NCBI GenBank assembly: GCA_022495995.1
Contig: JAFEMH010007002.1
Coordinates: 41,637-105,636 of the forward strand
From: Adenophora triphylla var. japonica
Lineage: Eukaryota; Streptophyta; Magnoliopsida; Asterales; Campanulaceae
Direction: 5' to 3'
Length of the DNA stretch: 64,000 nt
This document shows positions 21,933 through 32,278 of this stretch, piece by piece; position 1 is the first letter of the stretch; each line of letters opens with the position of its first letter. The translations under genes and the position numbers were made by a program. The notes below the pieces were generated by a model that saw only the letters and a list, made by a program, of their open reading frames with translations, had not been told where the DNA came from and searched no databases.

Positions 21933-22238
21933 ATAGTAACTATTACTTTTCACAAACCAAAAAAAAAAAAACAAAATTTAAAAATTAAAAATTTTTTTTT
22001 TGGCCTATGAGAGGCTGCCACATGTCAGGGTCGGACCCATGGGTCCTGGAGCAATTTTTTTTTGGGCGGATCATGGATCCGACCCGTCTCTTGGGCCTAT
22101 GAGAGACTGCCACGTGTCAGGGTCGGACCCATGGGTCCTGGAGCAATTTTTTTTTTGGCGGGTCATGGATCTGACCCGTCTCATGGATGAGACGGGTATT
22201 CTTGTTCTCATATAAGTCTTTGTCTTTCTAAAATAATA

Positions 22239-22473
22239 CTCCCTCCGTCCCAAAATGTTTGTCTCATTTGACTTTTTTTGTTGAACTTTGATGACAAATA
22301 TATGACAATTTAATTATGTTCATGAAATTCTAAAAATTCCTATTGATTCACCATTAATAATATTATCAACAACAACTTTTAGAATTTCATGAACATGATT
22401 AATCTCTCATAAATTTGTGGTCAAATTTTAATAAAAAAAATCAAATGGAACAAATATTTTGGAACGGAGAAAG
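22239..22473. mobile_element. Stowaway-type MITE
   Basis: Imperfect ends CTCCCTCCGTCCCAAAATG and the complement of TTTTGGAACGGAGAAAG are flanked by TA. The element is 235 bp. Confidence 0.88.
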
Positions 22474-22507
22474 TAAAAGAAAAGGGATTGGTCACAGGCT
22501 TGGCCCA

Positions 22508-23502
22508 TCATGTTAGAGGCATGACCAAGAATTGATGCAAACACAATATCTTGTTACCTTGATTATCACGAAAAATCCCACCACCCGATACCACTCCCGG
22601 ATTTCTTTCCTCTAGCGAAGCGACCCCATCCGTATTGAGTTTAAAGTGTTCTATTACCGGAGGCTTCCAACAAAAAATAATTGAATGGGATGAATTGATG
22701 CCTTCGATGGGATGAAGTGAGATGGCTTGAAATATGACCCAGAAAAGATATATTGGGAAATGGTTCGGCCTTGACAAGAGAGACCAATGATCTCTCTAAA
22801 TGGCACGAGCTACATCTCCTTCTAACATGATATGATGCAAAGTTTCTGAATGAAATGGCATCCAGATTTTTATGCCAGCAAAGGCTAGGCTATGCACAAA
22901 ACTTCTAGTTCGAGACATCCTACATTCTTTCCACGCCCAAAACTTACCCAAGGAAGCTCCAAGTCCAAAAAATGAATAGGTTCATTTGAAAGATTAATCA
23001 TAGCTCCCTCTATTAAAAGTAAACCTTGCTGCCACATATTCTCTTGAATGAAGCCATCGTTCTTAGATTAAAATCTGCCCATTACCCACTCCCCAGGGCC
23101 CAAGCAATTAGCTCCTCTATAAAACCTTACAATCATAGGCCTCCAAACATGTGAGCAACCAGCCCGAAGAGTAGCATCTATAGGGTGCGAATTGTGACAA
23201 TATCTCTCTTGTAAGAAATCAGCCCAAAGAGAGTTACCACTACGAAACCTCCACCATAGTTTCATAGCAAAAGCCTTAGAAACATCTTCAAAATTTCGGA
23301 GACCAAGACCTCCTTCCTCAACTGGCCATAACATCTCATTAAAGGCAACCCAATGACATTTCTGAGAATGATTGATATCTCACCAAAAAAAAAAAATCAG
23401 CAATTAAGCGATTCAGGGCCAAAACCACACCCTTAGGGGTTTCCAATAGAGACATGTAATAAAGGGGAATTGATTGTAAGCAAGCCTTGATAAACATGCT
23501 TC
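22508..23502 (-). pseudogene. L1-type LINE relic: RT thumb, zinc-binding region and RNase H
   Basis: Read on the minus strand, three domains of a plant non-LTR retrotransposon follow in order. About 23502-23350 gives RT C-terminal motifs (FIKACLQSIPLYYMSLLETP). 23334-23068 continues with EEGGLGLRNFEDVSKAF and KLWWRFRSGNSLWADFL. 22960-22800 resembles the RVT zinc-binding region (RSFVH, ETLHHIMLEGDVARAI). 22777-22508 has the RNase H-like lead motif KLNTDGVASLEE and GGGIFRDNQGN. Frames are broken between the blocks, and endonuclease and core RT are absent. The relic is 5'-truncated and old. Confidence 0.85.
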
Positions 23503-23786
23503 AGGGATGGGACTGACCGAGCCCAAAAACCCTGAGGCATATCATATGCTCATACGCCTCGGGCGACACACACGGCCCAATATTTTGATGTTTATTTGGC
23601 TCCACATTTTAATTTTGTTATTTTTCATTATTTTTATGAATTATTAAAATATATTTCTAAAATTTTATAAAAGTAATAAACTTTTATAACATATTGGTCA
23701 AAATTCAATAAATTTGATCACCAAAGTGTTTTTTTTTTTTTTTAAATTACAAATTCCATTTCACTGACAATAAAATAGCATCCATA
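23503..23786. other. Non-coding DNA between LINE relic and BAHD gene
   Basis: No gene is seen. It carries a poly-T run at 23729-23743. Confidence 0.5.
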
Positions 23787-23792
23787 TTTATT
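23787..23792 (-). terminator. Polyadenylation signal of the BAHD gene
   Basis: AATAAA on the minus strand lies about 67 bases past the BAHD stop codon, an ordinary plant spacing. Confidence 0.6.
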
Positions 23793-23858
23793 TATAAAAG
23801 TTAAACTCCTCTTCATCAACCCCATACTTTTACAGTTATTAACTTGAATGCAACCTAG

Positions 23859-25175
23859 CTAGCTAGCATATGCAAAGGCAAGGAGTTCCTTATTTGCTAG
23901 GAATTTGGGCATGACATCTTCTTCCAAACTCACTACAACTTCAATACCATCCTTATTTGCTGTATCCATCAAAATAAAGAACTTCCCAGGACACGGAAAA
24001 GTCACTCGAACAGGCTTTCCCCACCCAAAGTCAACCTCGTATAGTTGGTAGCCGCACAAACTGGTACAAATATAGTAGTCGAAAGACATTGTTGGCATAT
24101 ACTTGTCTGCATAACTAGCAAGCATTTGATATAGGTTCATTTTAGTCATCGTCATCCCGTCTAGCGTACGCTTAGCATCCTGAATCCCGGCAATAAGCGA
24201 AATCAAGGTTAACTGGCTGTCAAGAACAGCTGGTACTTGTAAGCACCACGAATAATTTCCCACCGTGGTTTCCTGCAAGGGACAGTCAAGTCTTTTGCGC
24301 ATATTCACGGTTTGTGTTAGCATAAATAACTTAAAGAAATTTGTTAATTTAGACCTTGCTGCCTTCACAGCGCAACGGTATAGCAGTGAATTGACTACTT
24401 CTACCCTGGTTGGATTGATTATCTTCGAAGAAGATTTTGCCTTGACAATCGCAGCCTTGAGTTGTTGTATTTTAGCGTTGGGGAAAACAAACCTCTTTGA
24501 GATACACTTGTTCGGATTGTAAAACTTAACTTCTGGCCATGCACATTTCTGGGACATGATTAAGCGAGGTGGTATGGCCACCTGCTGCTTAGTATCAAGC
24601 ATTGGGCCGCAGTGTAGGTTGTGACTCACTGTGGCCCAATGTTTGATAAACGTGCACAGAGAGCACGTATCCCCAATCTTATGAGATAAACACACCGATA
24701 AAGCTAGTCCGCCACATTCAAAGTAGGTAAGTTTGACCTTAACTAGACCGCCGTACATGGAAGGGCGTTCCCATACAGAACCAGTTGGAAAGAATGGATT
24801 GTCTCGTGTTTGATAATGGGCGTCTTTGACTTCCGATAATTGGGCGTTGACTCGAGCCACAACAAACTCGACACCTTCATCGTTACAATCGACATAGGAA
24901 CCATCTTTGGCATCAACTAGTCTTCCTGAAAATGGATAGAAATAGGTCAAGGTTTGAGATAAAGACTTTTTCAGTAGTTTGGTTGACTTCTTTTGGTGTT
25001 TGGTTATAGGGGTAGTGGAGTCAGAATATGGGTAGAAGAAAAGTAGAGGAATGAAAACAGAAGGGCTAAAATTGTCACTGAATGAAAGATTGTAGGTTTT
25101 TAAGTGGTGAGGAGTTGGAGAAGAAGGTATGATCAATTCTTTTGAAATAAAAGATGTATGGAGGTTCTTCATCAT
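23859..25175 (-). CDS. BAHD acyltransferase, single exon
   Basis: The uninterrupted 438-codon frame matches the usual BAHD length of 430-460. The enzyme would transfer an acyl group from an acyl-CoA to an alcohol or amine of a specialised metabolite in the cytosol. The catalytic HxxxD is HKIGD at residues 165-169, and the structural DFGWG is at 382-386, followed by KP. Supporting motifs include SGRLVD near 83-88, YFECGGLALSVCLSH before the catalytic His, and VNMRKR near 290. The residue after HxxxD is Thr where Gly is usual. The pattern suggests the vinorine synthase-like group (clade III), but substrate cannot be read from sequence. The start is the ATG at 25175; a second ATG follows directly, and a TTG two codons upstream is not a plausible plant start. 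No intron is needed. It is the only host-type gene in the window that looks intact. Confidence 0.92.
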   Translation of the reverse strand: MMKNLHTSFISKELIIPSSPTPHHLKTYNLSFSDNFSPSVFIPLLFFYPYSDSTTPITKHQKKSTKLLKKSLSQTLTYFYPFSGRLVDAKDGSYVDCNDEGVEFVVARVNAQLSEVKDAHYQTRDNPFFPTGSVWERPSMYGGLVKVKLTYFECGGLALSVCLSHKIGDTCSLCTFIKHWATVSHNLHCGPMLDTKQQVAIPPRLIMSQKCAWPEVKFYNPNKCISKRFVFPNAKIQQLKAAIVKAKSSSKIINPTRVEVVNSLLYRCAVKAARSKLTNFFKLFMLTQTVNMRKRLDCPLQETTVGNYSWCLQVPAVLDSQLTLISLIAGIQDAKRTLDGMTMTKMNLYQMLASYADKYMPTMSFDYYICTSLCGYQLYEVDFGWGKPVRVTFPCPGKFFILMDTANKDGIEVVVSLEEDVMPKFLANKELLAFAYAS

Positions 25176-25272
25176 AACCAATTCTGGTTTTTCTTTTCAA
25201 GATCTTCTTAGAAATGCAAATTTGTTATATCTAAAAGAGTTTAACTTGTAACTTATTTATAATCTCTTTGTT

Positions 25273-25285
25273 GTTATTTATATGG
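25273..25285 (-). promoter_or_regulatory. TATA-like box of the BAHD gene
   Basis: CCCATATAAATAA on the minus strand lies about 100 bases upstream of the BAHD ATG, leaving room for a start site and a 60-70-nt leader. A weaker alternative, GATTATAAATA, lies about 20 bases nearer. Confidence 0.5.
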
Positions 25286-26298
25286 GATTTGGCCAAAAAA
25301 TGAGCAGCCCATCTAGCCAATTTCTGTGACCCATGGCCCAAATGACCTCCCCTCTTATTCTCAGCTTTGGTCGTGTTTATCGGTTAGAGAGATGTTGACC
25401 TTGACTTGATCTCTTGTGTTGTGCGATCTCATCTGTTCCTTCTCCGGCGATTTCGCAGCTAGCACCAAGGTTGATTCGGTCGATCGGGTAAGCTCCTCCT
25501 TATTTCTTCTCCCTTTAGCCCTATTTAAACCCCCACACCCTCTCCCTTGTAAAAACCACAACGACAACAACACACGGTTTCACACACAATTGAGGTTTTC
25601 TCTTTCGGGTAAATAGAGAGAGTGAGAGAGTTTGACAGTGAATTAGTTTCGTAGGTTGCTTTCTTGGTGAATTATTGCTTCCCTATTCTGAGTTCTTAGG
25701 TTGTCTCTCCCTCAAATTTCTAGGGTGATTTGAGCAGTGTGTGTGTGTTGTGTGTGTGTCGCTTGGCGAGGAAAATAGAGGTCATGGGATGAGGTTTTCA
25801 TTGTTGGTTGTGCGGAAGTTTGGCTAGGATTATTTGGGGTCTGTACTACTGGGTATTCTTGAACTGCTTTGCTGCCTTTCGGTTACATAATAACATCTTG
25901 GATCAGTGACCTTGGATTGTGGCTGGATTTCGGATTAAACGGATACTTGGGCCTGAGCCGAAATACTCTAAACACTACTACTCTTTCTTTTCCAGTTTCT
26001 GTTTTTAGTTTATTACTTATACAGTTTTTCTTCTGTATTGTTACTAATTGTCATTCTTTTTCTTTTGCATTGTTCGCGGGTGTTTGACAACGGAGTGGTA
26101 AGTTCGCTCAACACTCTTAAACTACTCACTTTGGACCTAGACCACTCATACTTCAAACGAACGGCTCCTAAACTTTTTACGTCTCTTGTCCACTTTTTTC
26201 TGCGTTCAAGATCAATTTGACAAACCGTAAATCTCAATAAAGACGAAAATCAATCTCATCCGTCGAGCTTCTAAACAAAAAGATATAACCATCTTGAC
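25286..26298 (+). other. Leader-like transcribed region without an ORF
   Basis: A plus-strand TATTTAAA at 25522-25529 is followed by a CA/CT-rich segment resembling a plant 5' leader, then about 700 bases of T-rich sequence with no convincing coding frame. An AATAAA occurs near 26236. It could be a gene remnant or a solo LTR. It is divergent from the BAHD promoter with about 240 bp between the TATA boxes. Confidence 0.35.
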
Positions 26299-26386
26299 AC
26301 TATTCGCAGAAGCATACGAGAGTGGTGCAAAATCCTTACTCAACTATTCGCAGAAGCATACGAGAGTGGTGCAAAATCCTTACTCA
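26299..26386. repeat. 44-bp tandem duplication
   Basis: Two essentially identical 44-bp units lie at 26299-26342 and 26343-26386 (start ACTATTCGCAGAAGCATACG). Confidence 0.95.
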
Positions 26387-27617
26387 ATTCTCTACAAAAT
26401 AGTTGTCATAATTTAAAGTGTAAAAAAGCGACAGAAATATTAGACCAAATGGATTATTGTACATTGTATATTGCACATTATTTCATAATTTAAAGTGTAA
26501 TAAACTTAATACGGTAACTCATAATTATAAAAGTTGTCACCACACCTTATATAGCAAATTCGAATACTTTTCAAAAAAAAATTAAAAATATGGCCATCGG
26601 CTGACTATAATTTTCATCAAATAATAATTAATGATGATGTCAAAAACGTTCGAATCAGCCCAAATCAAGCGACATGTTGTATCATGTAATAGCATGAAAA
26701 AGATGAACAAACACGTAAACTAAGCCGCCGGGCCAAGGCCATCCCGCGTGAGAGTAAGTATTTGTGTTTATATAGAGAAATCAATTGACAAAAGTTTAGA
26801 GTCAAAAGATGTATTATCAAAATAATATGAATTATGGCTTGTATTTATAGGTATAGCATTGTATAATCCATGCTAGATAAGAAAGCGTGTGAGATAAGGT
26901 TATAATTCTAGGGGGATTATAACTGTTCACAGTCCTTATATGAGTAGGATTGGATAATAGCAATCTGCATGTGCGCCTTTGAGGCGAGCCCCTCGTCATA
27001 AGAAGCCAGGTACGTCGACTTGGGTTGACGCCGGTGAAGTGGAGAGTAAGGATAGGGAAGCCCATTTCCTCGTATTATATAAAGACCGAGGAGGGCTCCT
27101 CGTCCTCAAAGGAGACCTTGCTCGACTTTGGTGGATGCCTTGCTTGGCATATGATTTTTGTGCCTCGTCGGCATACAGTTTTGTTGGGCCTCAGTCATTA
27201 TACGCTCTTTTATGTCTAGGTCGACATAGTGGAATGACGAGTAAGCATGACAAGCAAAGGTAGGGAAAGCCCACTCCCTTTGTCGTAATTGAGACTTGTA
27301 TAGATTAAATTTTGGGCCCAATTCATTGGGCTCGGTCACGAATCCACGTTCGTACCTCGATTTATACCGTTCAGTGGCCCCCGACTTCCTAGCTCGGCTA
27401 TGCCGAGGAGGAAGTGATGCTTTACCTCGACTTAAACGAATACGAACGGGATCTTACGTGTCATGTGACGCTTCATTTTCCGCCGGTTAATTCGTGCAAT
27501 GATGGGCGCGTTGAACAAGGTCTGACATTCGCCTTAGGAACCGACTAGTGCATTTAATGCGGAGGAAAGGATGGCGTCTTTACCCGGTTTTGACCCATAC
27601 CCGTTTTCGGAGTTGGG
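26387..27617. other. Non-coding DNA, possibly promoter/LTR of the following ORF
   Basis: No gene is recognised. From about 26950 the sequence becomes GC-richer with repeated CCTCGTC/CGAGGA motifs and looks like the U3 part of an LTR, but I found no matching second LTR or TG...CA boundary. Confidence 0.4.
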
Positions 27618-27624
27618 TATAAAA
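27618..27624 (+). promoter_or_regulatory. TATA box upstream of the interrupted spliced ORF
   Basis: GGG-TATAAAA-GGC stands about 330 bases before the ATG at 27951. A possible splice donor (CAG/GTATAA) lies near 27769, suggesting a leader intron. Confidence 0.5.
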
Positions 27625-27950
27625 GGCAAAACCCTTCTCATTTTTGTTCTTTTATCACTGTTTCGAATTGAGAGAGCTATATAAGGTTGAAAACTGCCAT
27701 TTCGTGTTCTTGATTTCTTGGTTTCGTGCTTGATTCGTTCGTGCTTCTCTACATCAACCTTTGATTCAGGTATAATTTCTACACATTCTTCTTATTTTCT
27801 GCATTTTCACTTGGCTTTTTCTGGGTTTTTTTTTTGGTATTGTTCTTGGTGTGTTCTTGAGCCGCCATTGTTGTTCTAGTTTGAAGCTTTCCTTGAACAA
27901 TTTCTTGAGTGATTTCTTGAACCAATCTTGTACCCTTATCGTTCGTAGCC

Positions 27951-28393
27951 ATGGCCCGTACTTGGAGAAGCAACCCAAACACCTTGTATTGTTACCACAC
28001 CCAGAATCTTAGGATTTATCAGAGAATCGATAGACCGTGAATGATGTTGAGTTTGAACGAGATAGGGGAGATCTTGATGAGGTACCAATCTCCTAGAACA
28101 GACGTCGGTTATCCTAGTCGGTTTAGGATTGACAGGCTAGATGTTGAATCTCCAAACATCGTGTTGTTCTATGATTGGACTGAGATTCTCGACCATATAA
28201 ATCTCTACTACTTGAAGTTTGACCATTTGGAGCGTCCTCCATTGTTGGGTAAGGATTCCTCCTCGATTTTAGTATATAGGACGAGGAGGGATACCCTTCC
28301 TTGTCCTCGTTCTTTACTGTGCCTTAGCCAGATTCTGATATCTGCCCTTCATTTGTGCAGCTATGACGGGAAGAAGTAACATTGCTCGGCCTT
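27951..28393 (+). pseudogene. Spliced ORF of unknown function cut by the Ogre-like cluster
   Basis: From ATG at 27951 (MARTWRSNPNTLYCYH) a frame runs to an in-frame TGA at 28038-28040, then reopens as MMLSLNEIGEILMRYQ to about 28248. A good intron follows: GTAAGG donor at 28249, TTTGTGCAG acceptor ending at 28360 (112 bp). The next exon (MTGRSNIARP in frame) runs straight into the LTR-like sequence at 28394. The layout of TATA box, leader and short first exons resembles genes carried inside plant gypsy elements, but I do not recognise the domain. It is broken by the stop codon and by the insertion. Confidence 0.45.
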
Positions 28394-29920
28394 GTGATGT
28401 ACCCGATTTTTGAAATCAAACGGAGTCGCCACGCCATTTTTGTTTTAAGGGCCAAAACTTTGAAAAATGCCCGAAATAAGAGATTTGGGTTCGGAGGTCA
28501 TGTTACACGCCGGGAAGGACGTTAGTGTGCACCCGGAATGCCTCGTAAAACGAGTCTTCCAAGCTAAAAACCATTTGTTTGTGTGTGTGTGTGTGTGTGT
28601 GTGTTACTTTGGCCAAAATGAGTTGAAACTGAGGAAAGTAAAAATTGGGAACTCTTTTTAAGACTTTAAACTGTTCTCATGATTTTTGGTGTGATTTTTG
28701 GGTTGAGTTTTGGTACTCAAAAGATTTTTGGAAGTTGGAAACCATTTCTGCCAGAATGAAGGAGGCAGTGGACACTTGATTTTGAAATGGACTTTAAGGC
28801 TTGAAAACCCCAGAATCTGGGAAAAGTCCGAGAATAAAAAATGTTCAAAACACCTTAAATAAGGTTTCTGTAAAAGAACTTTTCATTTTGGAGATGATTG
28901 GAGGATCTAAAACCTTCTGTAAATCTCAGATATGAAATCTGGATTTCCAGAGACTGATGAACTGACCTTTAAAAGAAAATTTGAAAAAGGGAGTTCTACT
29001 CACGTAAAAAATAAAGTAAAAATATGTCTGGAAATCTCTTGATGTTGGCTACAAAAAGTACTTTGTAGTCAACACCAAATTCCAAGTTTATCAGTGTCCA
29101 AAAATTTAGACAATGGACTGAGGTCTTAGAAAATTGCTACTGGACAGCAACTTCTCAAGAAAGAAAATGTGATTTTAAAGGGGGTTTTGCATTCATGCTT
29201 GTCCCCATTTCCCTAGGTTTTGATTAGTGATCACTTGACATTTTAGTGGTGAATCAACTATATCAAACCATCCTTGGGGTACATTAGGACTAAGCACTTC
29301 ATTTGCTTGGAAAGGGGAATTTTATCCTTTGAAAATGAGATTTGATGTATGAAAATGATTTTTAGGGTTTTGAAAATGTGTTTTCTTTGCAAGAAAGTAA
29401 TAATACTTTGAAAATAATGTTGATCCTTATAGAAGATCATCCATGGAGATGAACTTCCATGGTGATCTTCTTGGATCTAAGAAAAGAAGATGAACAAACT
29501 ACATTTTGGAGTTTGAAAATGCATGCATGGATGAATTTTAGGGTAAGGAGAGGGAGGTTATACCTATCTTCCTTGTGTTTTGTGTTTGAATGGATTCAAA
29601 GGCTTGAATGTGTTTAGGGCTTGAAAGTGTTTAGGATTGATGATTTGAGTTGGTTAAAGAGAAAACAAGTAGATAACAATGAAGTCCTCTATGTTTTCTC
29701 TCTAATCCTCCTCCTAAGGGGTGATTTGAGCTTGAATTGGTGTATGTATGAGAGTATGTATGAGAGTGTTTTGAAGTGTTTGTGAGTGAGTGAGATTTGG
29801 GAAAGATTGGAGAGAAAATGGTGGCAATTCAAGTGAATTCCCACTGTTTTCTCTATATTTTTCGCCAGTGTGTTGTTGCTATGAGTGATTTGTGTTGTGT
29901 AAACTGAGAGAGGAGGGTTC

Positions 29921-29928
29921 AATTTATA
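29921..29928 (-). promoter_or_regulatory. LTR promoter TATA box, block 1
   Basis: GGGC-TATAAATT-GAACCC on the minus strand is conserved at the same place in the other two LTR blocks and sets the transcription direction. Confidence 0.7.
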
Positions 29929-30360
29929 GCCCTCTGAAATTGACAAACATGTCCGCGCGAATGGGATTGTAAACGTGCACTGTTCATTAAATGCAGCTCC
30001 AGGCTTTGGACAGGAAGAATAAAATTCAAAAATCCAGCAGTTTATGTTTTTCAACTTGCCCAATTCGGATTTTTCTAATTTCTTTTGCTTTTTGAGATTC
30101 TTTCTTTGGTTTATCCTTTTTTGGCAATCCCTAATCTACCCTTACTTGGTTAGAAATGTTAGGAATGTTAGGAATTGTTAGAAATGTTATAACTTTCGTT
30201 AATTTTCTAACGAAAATACTAACAAGCTCAAATTGGAGCACTTACAGTAGCCCCTCGGCGACGGCGCTTTCGAAGGAAGCGGGGTCGTCGATAAGAGTAA
30301 GGCTCCATATTTGGCAGGATGATCAAGTGATCGAGTGGCTGAACCTATTTAATAGGCTAC

Positions 30361-30395
30361 CTACGTATCCTTAAGAGGAATCAAGCCGGCCGTAG
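30361..30395 (+). other. Hairpin module, copy 1
   Basis: Outer stem CTACG/CGTAG encloses an inner hairpin TCCT-TAAG-AGGA. It is preceded by a GTGGCTGAACCTA-like segment and followed by TTCGGGT. Confidence 0.7.
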
Positions 30396-30408
30396 TTCGG
30401 GTCTTTGA

Positions 30409-31190
30409 CCTTGGAATGACTATTTTAGGATGTCAACCTAAGATCTGACTATTTTTGGGAAGTCACCCTATGATCTGACTATTTTTGGGAAGTCACCCTA
30501 TGGTTTGACTATTTTTGGGAAGTCGCCCTATGGTTTGACTATTTTTGGGAAGTCGCCCTAAGACTTGACTATTTTAGGGAAGTCGCCCTAAGACTTGACT
30601 ATTTTAGGGAAGTCGCCCTAAGATTTGACTATTTTTGGGAAGTCGCCCTATGATCTGACTATTTTTGGGAAGTCGCCCTATGATCTGACTATTTTTGGGA
30701 AGTCGCCCTAAGATCTGACTATTTTTGGGAAGTCGCCCTATGGTTTGACTATTTTTGGGGAGTCGCCCTATGATTTGACTATTTTTGGGAAGTCGCCCTA
30801 AGATTTGACTATTTTTGGAAAGTCGCCCTAAGGTTTGACTATTTTTGGGAAGTCGCCCTATGATTTGACTATTTTTGGGAAGTCGCCCTAAGATCTGACT
30901 ATTTTTGGGAAGTCGCCCTATGGTTTGACTATTTTTGGGGAGTCGCCCTATGATTTGACTATTTTTGGGAAGTCGCCCTAAGATTTGACTATTTTTGGGA
31001 AGTCGCCCTAAGGTTTGACTATTTTTGGGAAGTCGCCCTATGATTTGACTATTTTTGGAAAGTCGCCCTAAGATTTGACTATTTTTGGGAAGTCGCCCTA
31101 TGATTTGACTATTTTTGGGAAGTCGCCCTAAGACTTGACTATTTTAGGGAAGTCGCCCTAAGGTTTGACTATTTTTGGGAAGTCGCCCTG
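30409..31190. repeat. 30-bp satellite-like array, about 26 copies, LTR block 1
   Basis: Monomers of the type GACTATTTTTGGGAAGTCGC plus CCTAAGATTT follow each other without spacers for about 780 bp. Variants differ at the TGGT/TGAT/AGAT/AGGT position. Six successive variants at 30721-30900 recur almost in the same order at 30901-31080, a 180-bp higher-order repeat. Confidence 0.97.
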
Positions 31191-31257
31191 GTAATGGTTT
31201 CGATTTGTCGAATTAGGGGATGATTGCGATTTATCGCTTTACTCGTGTTGTGTGTGA

Positions 31258-31345
31258 TAGCGTTTTAGGTGCCTGAAACCTTAATGATGGGGTCTTTAGG
31301 TGCCTCGAACCTTGATGATGGCGTCTTAGGTGCCTCGAACCTTGG
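31258..31345. repeat. Three 30-bp units (TTAGGTGCCTCGAACCTTGA type)
   Basis: A short array of the same unit is expanded in LTR block 3 (51905-52090) and also present at 39605-39692. Confidence 0.85.
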
Positions 31346-31494
31346 TGAAGAGTGATCTGGAGGTATCAATTTGTTTTGAAATGATTTCCTTCGATGTTTG
31401 TATCCTTTCGTTGGGGACAGACTCCGAGGGGATAGACAGTCTTTTGGTGGACTTCATTTGAAGGGACCGAAATTCCGTTAACTTTCGTCGGGGA

Positions 31495-31630
31495 TGAACC
31501 TAAGCTGAGGTTTAGAAGTATGAACCTAAATGAGAATTCAGTTCAGGAGTACGAACCTAAATGGGGACCTAGTTCAGGAGTATAAACCTAAGTGGGGACC
31601 TAGTTCAGGAGTATGATCCTAAGTCGAGGT
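31495..31630. repeat. Four units of about 33 bp (TTCAGGAGTATGAACCTAA type)
   Basis: Degenerate tandem units with GGGACCTAGTTCAGGAG cores. They are not seen in the other LTR blocks. Confidence 0.75.
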
Positions 31631-31748
31631 TTTGTATCTGAGGGAGACTGTTTGAGGGCGTTCTCGCAGGGGAAGATTAGAGCTTACGATGATCATCGGG
31701 GAAAAGGGTGACCGTGTTGGTCAAGTGGCTGGACCTAAGGTAGGCTAC

Positions 31749-31784
31749 CTACGTATCCCGAGTGGGAATCAAGCCTGGACGTAG
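31749..31784 (+). other. Hairpin module, copy 2
   Basis: CTACG/CGTAG outer stem; inner TCCC-GAGT-GGGA. Confidence 0.7.
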
Positions 31785-32070
31785 TTCGAAATCCACTGGA
31801 CAGTTAGTTACAGGTTTAGGATCCTGGGCCTTTTGATAATTCGGAGGCTGTCACCTTAAGGAACTAAAGCCTACGTCGCTATTTGCAGAGATAGAGATAG
31901 ATAAAGATATGGGTAATCATGCAACATTTAAGATATGTTGAGGGACTAACGTACCTTTGCTGTGCTTACCTGCAGGAGAGCAAGTCGCGGGGGCTGTGTG
32001 GTAGTTGATAGTGTTGAGAGTCTCGATGTATCTGATCGAGATGTTGAAACATTTAGGGGCGTGAGGTACC

Positions 32071-32278
32071 TCTGACCGATTGGCATTTGAAAACTTGGCG
32101 TCTCTGACCGAATTGCATTTGAGAACTTGGCGTCTCTGACCGATTTGCATTTGGGAACTTGGCGTTCCTGACCAATTTGCATTTTGAGAACTTGGCATCC
32201 CTGACCGATTTGCATTTTGAGAACTTGGCGTCCCTGACCGACTTGCATTTTGAGAACTTGGCGTCCCTGACCGAATTA
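32071..32278. repeat. 31-33-bp array (CTGACCGATTTGCATTTTGA type), about 6.5 copies
   Basis: Tandem units lie in the 3' untranslated part of element A. Opposite-strand repeat peptides (SVRDAKFS) are artefacts. The homologous array at 40205-40695 is longer. Confidence 0.93.

Larger units (their letters stand above)
20344..22213. mobile_element. Fold-back element with nested MITEs
   Basis: A left arm at 20344-20520 and a right arm at about 21995-22213 are inverted copies sharing CATGAGACGGGTC, GGACCCATGGGTCC and CTGACACGTGGCAG. The right arm carries the inner module twice (22000-22080 and 22090-22175). The AT-rich core contains a Stowaway MITE and a hAT MITE that inserted later. No transposase is present. 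The outer ends and target duplication are not firmly placed. Confidence 0.65.
28394..31800 (-). mobile_element. Ogre/Tat-like LTR block 1
   Basis: The block starts TGTGATG and shares its whole layout with 36462-39872 and 49789-52225: a GGAGTCGCCACGCCATTTT segment, a (GT)n tract (28581-28604), a minus-strand TATA box, AGCCCCTCGGCGACGG, hairpin modules and 30-bp arrays. The TATA orientation and the minus-strand gag downstream show that this end is the 3' (U5) end of the LTR, so the block is the 3' LTR of the internal region at 31800-36461. The upper boundary is approximate. No true gene lies inside. Confidence 0.75.

Noticed and set aside
24265..24522. Plus-strand 85-codon frame
   Set aside because: Antisense shadow of the BAHD gene.
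25176..25181. Upstream TTG start for the BAHD gene
   Set aside because: Plant genes start at ATG; two in-frame ATGs follow immediately.
30331..30407. tRNA-like gene with A and B box resemblance (GGCTGAACC and GTAGTTCGGGTC)
   Set aside because: The boxes are poor matches, no cloverleaf or acceptor stem forms, and the flanks are LTR. I keep only the hairpin observation.
30409..31190. CRISPR-like regular array
   Set aside because: There are no unique spacers between the 30-bp units, the units abut directly, and the context is a plant LTR.
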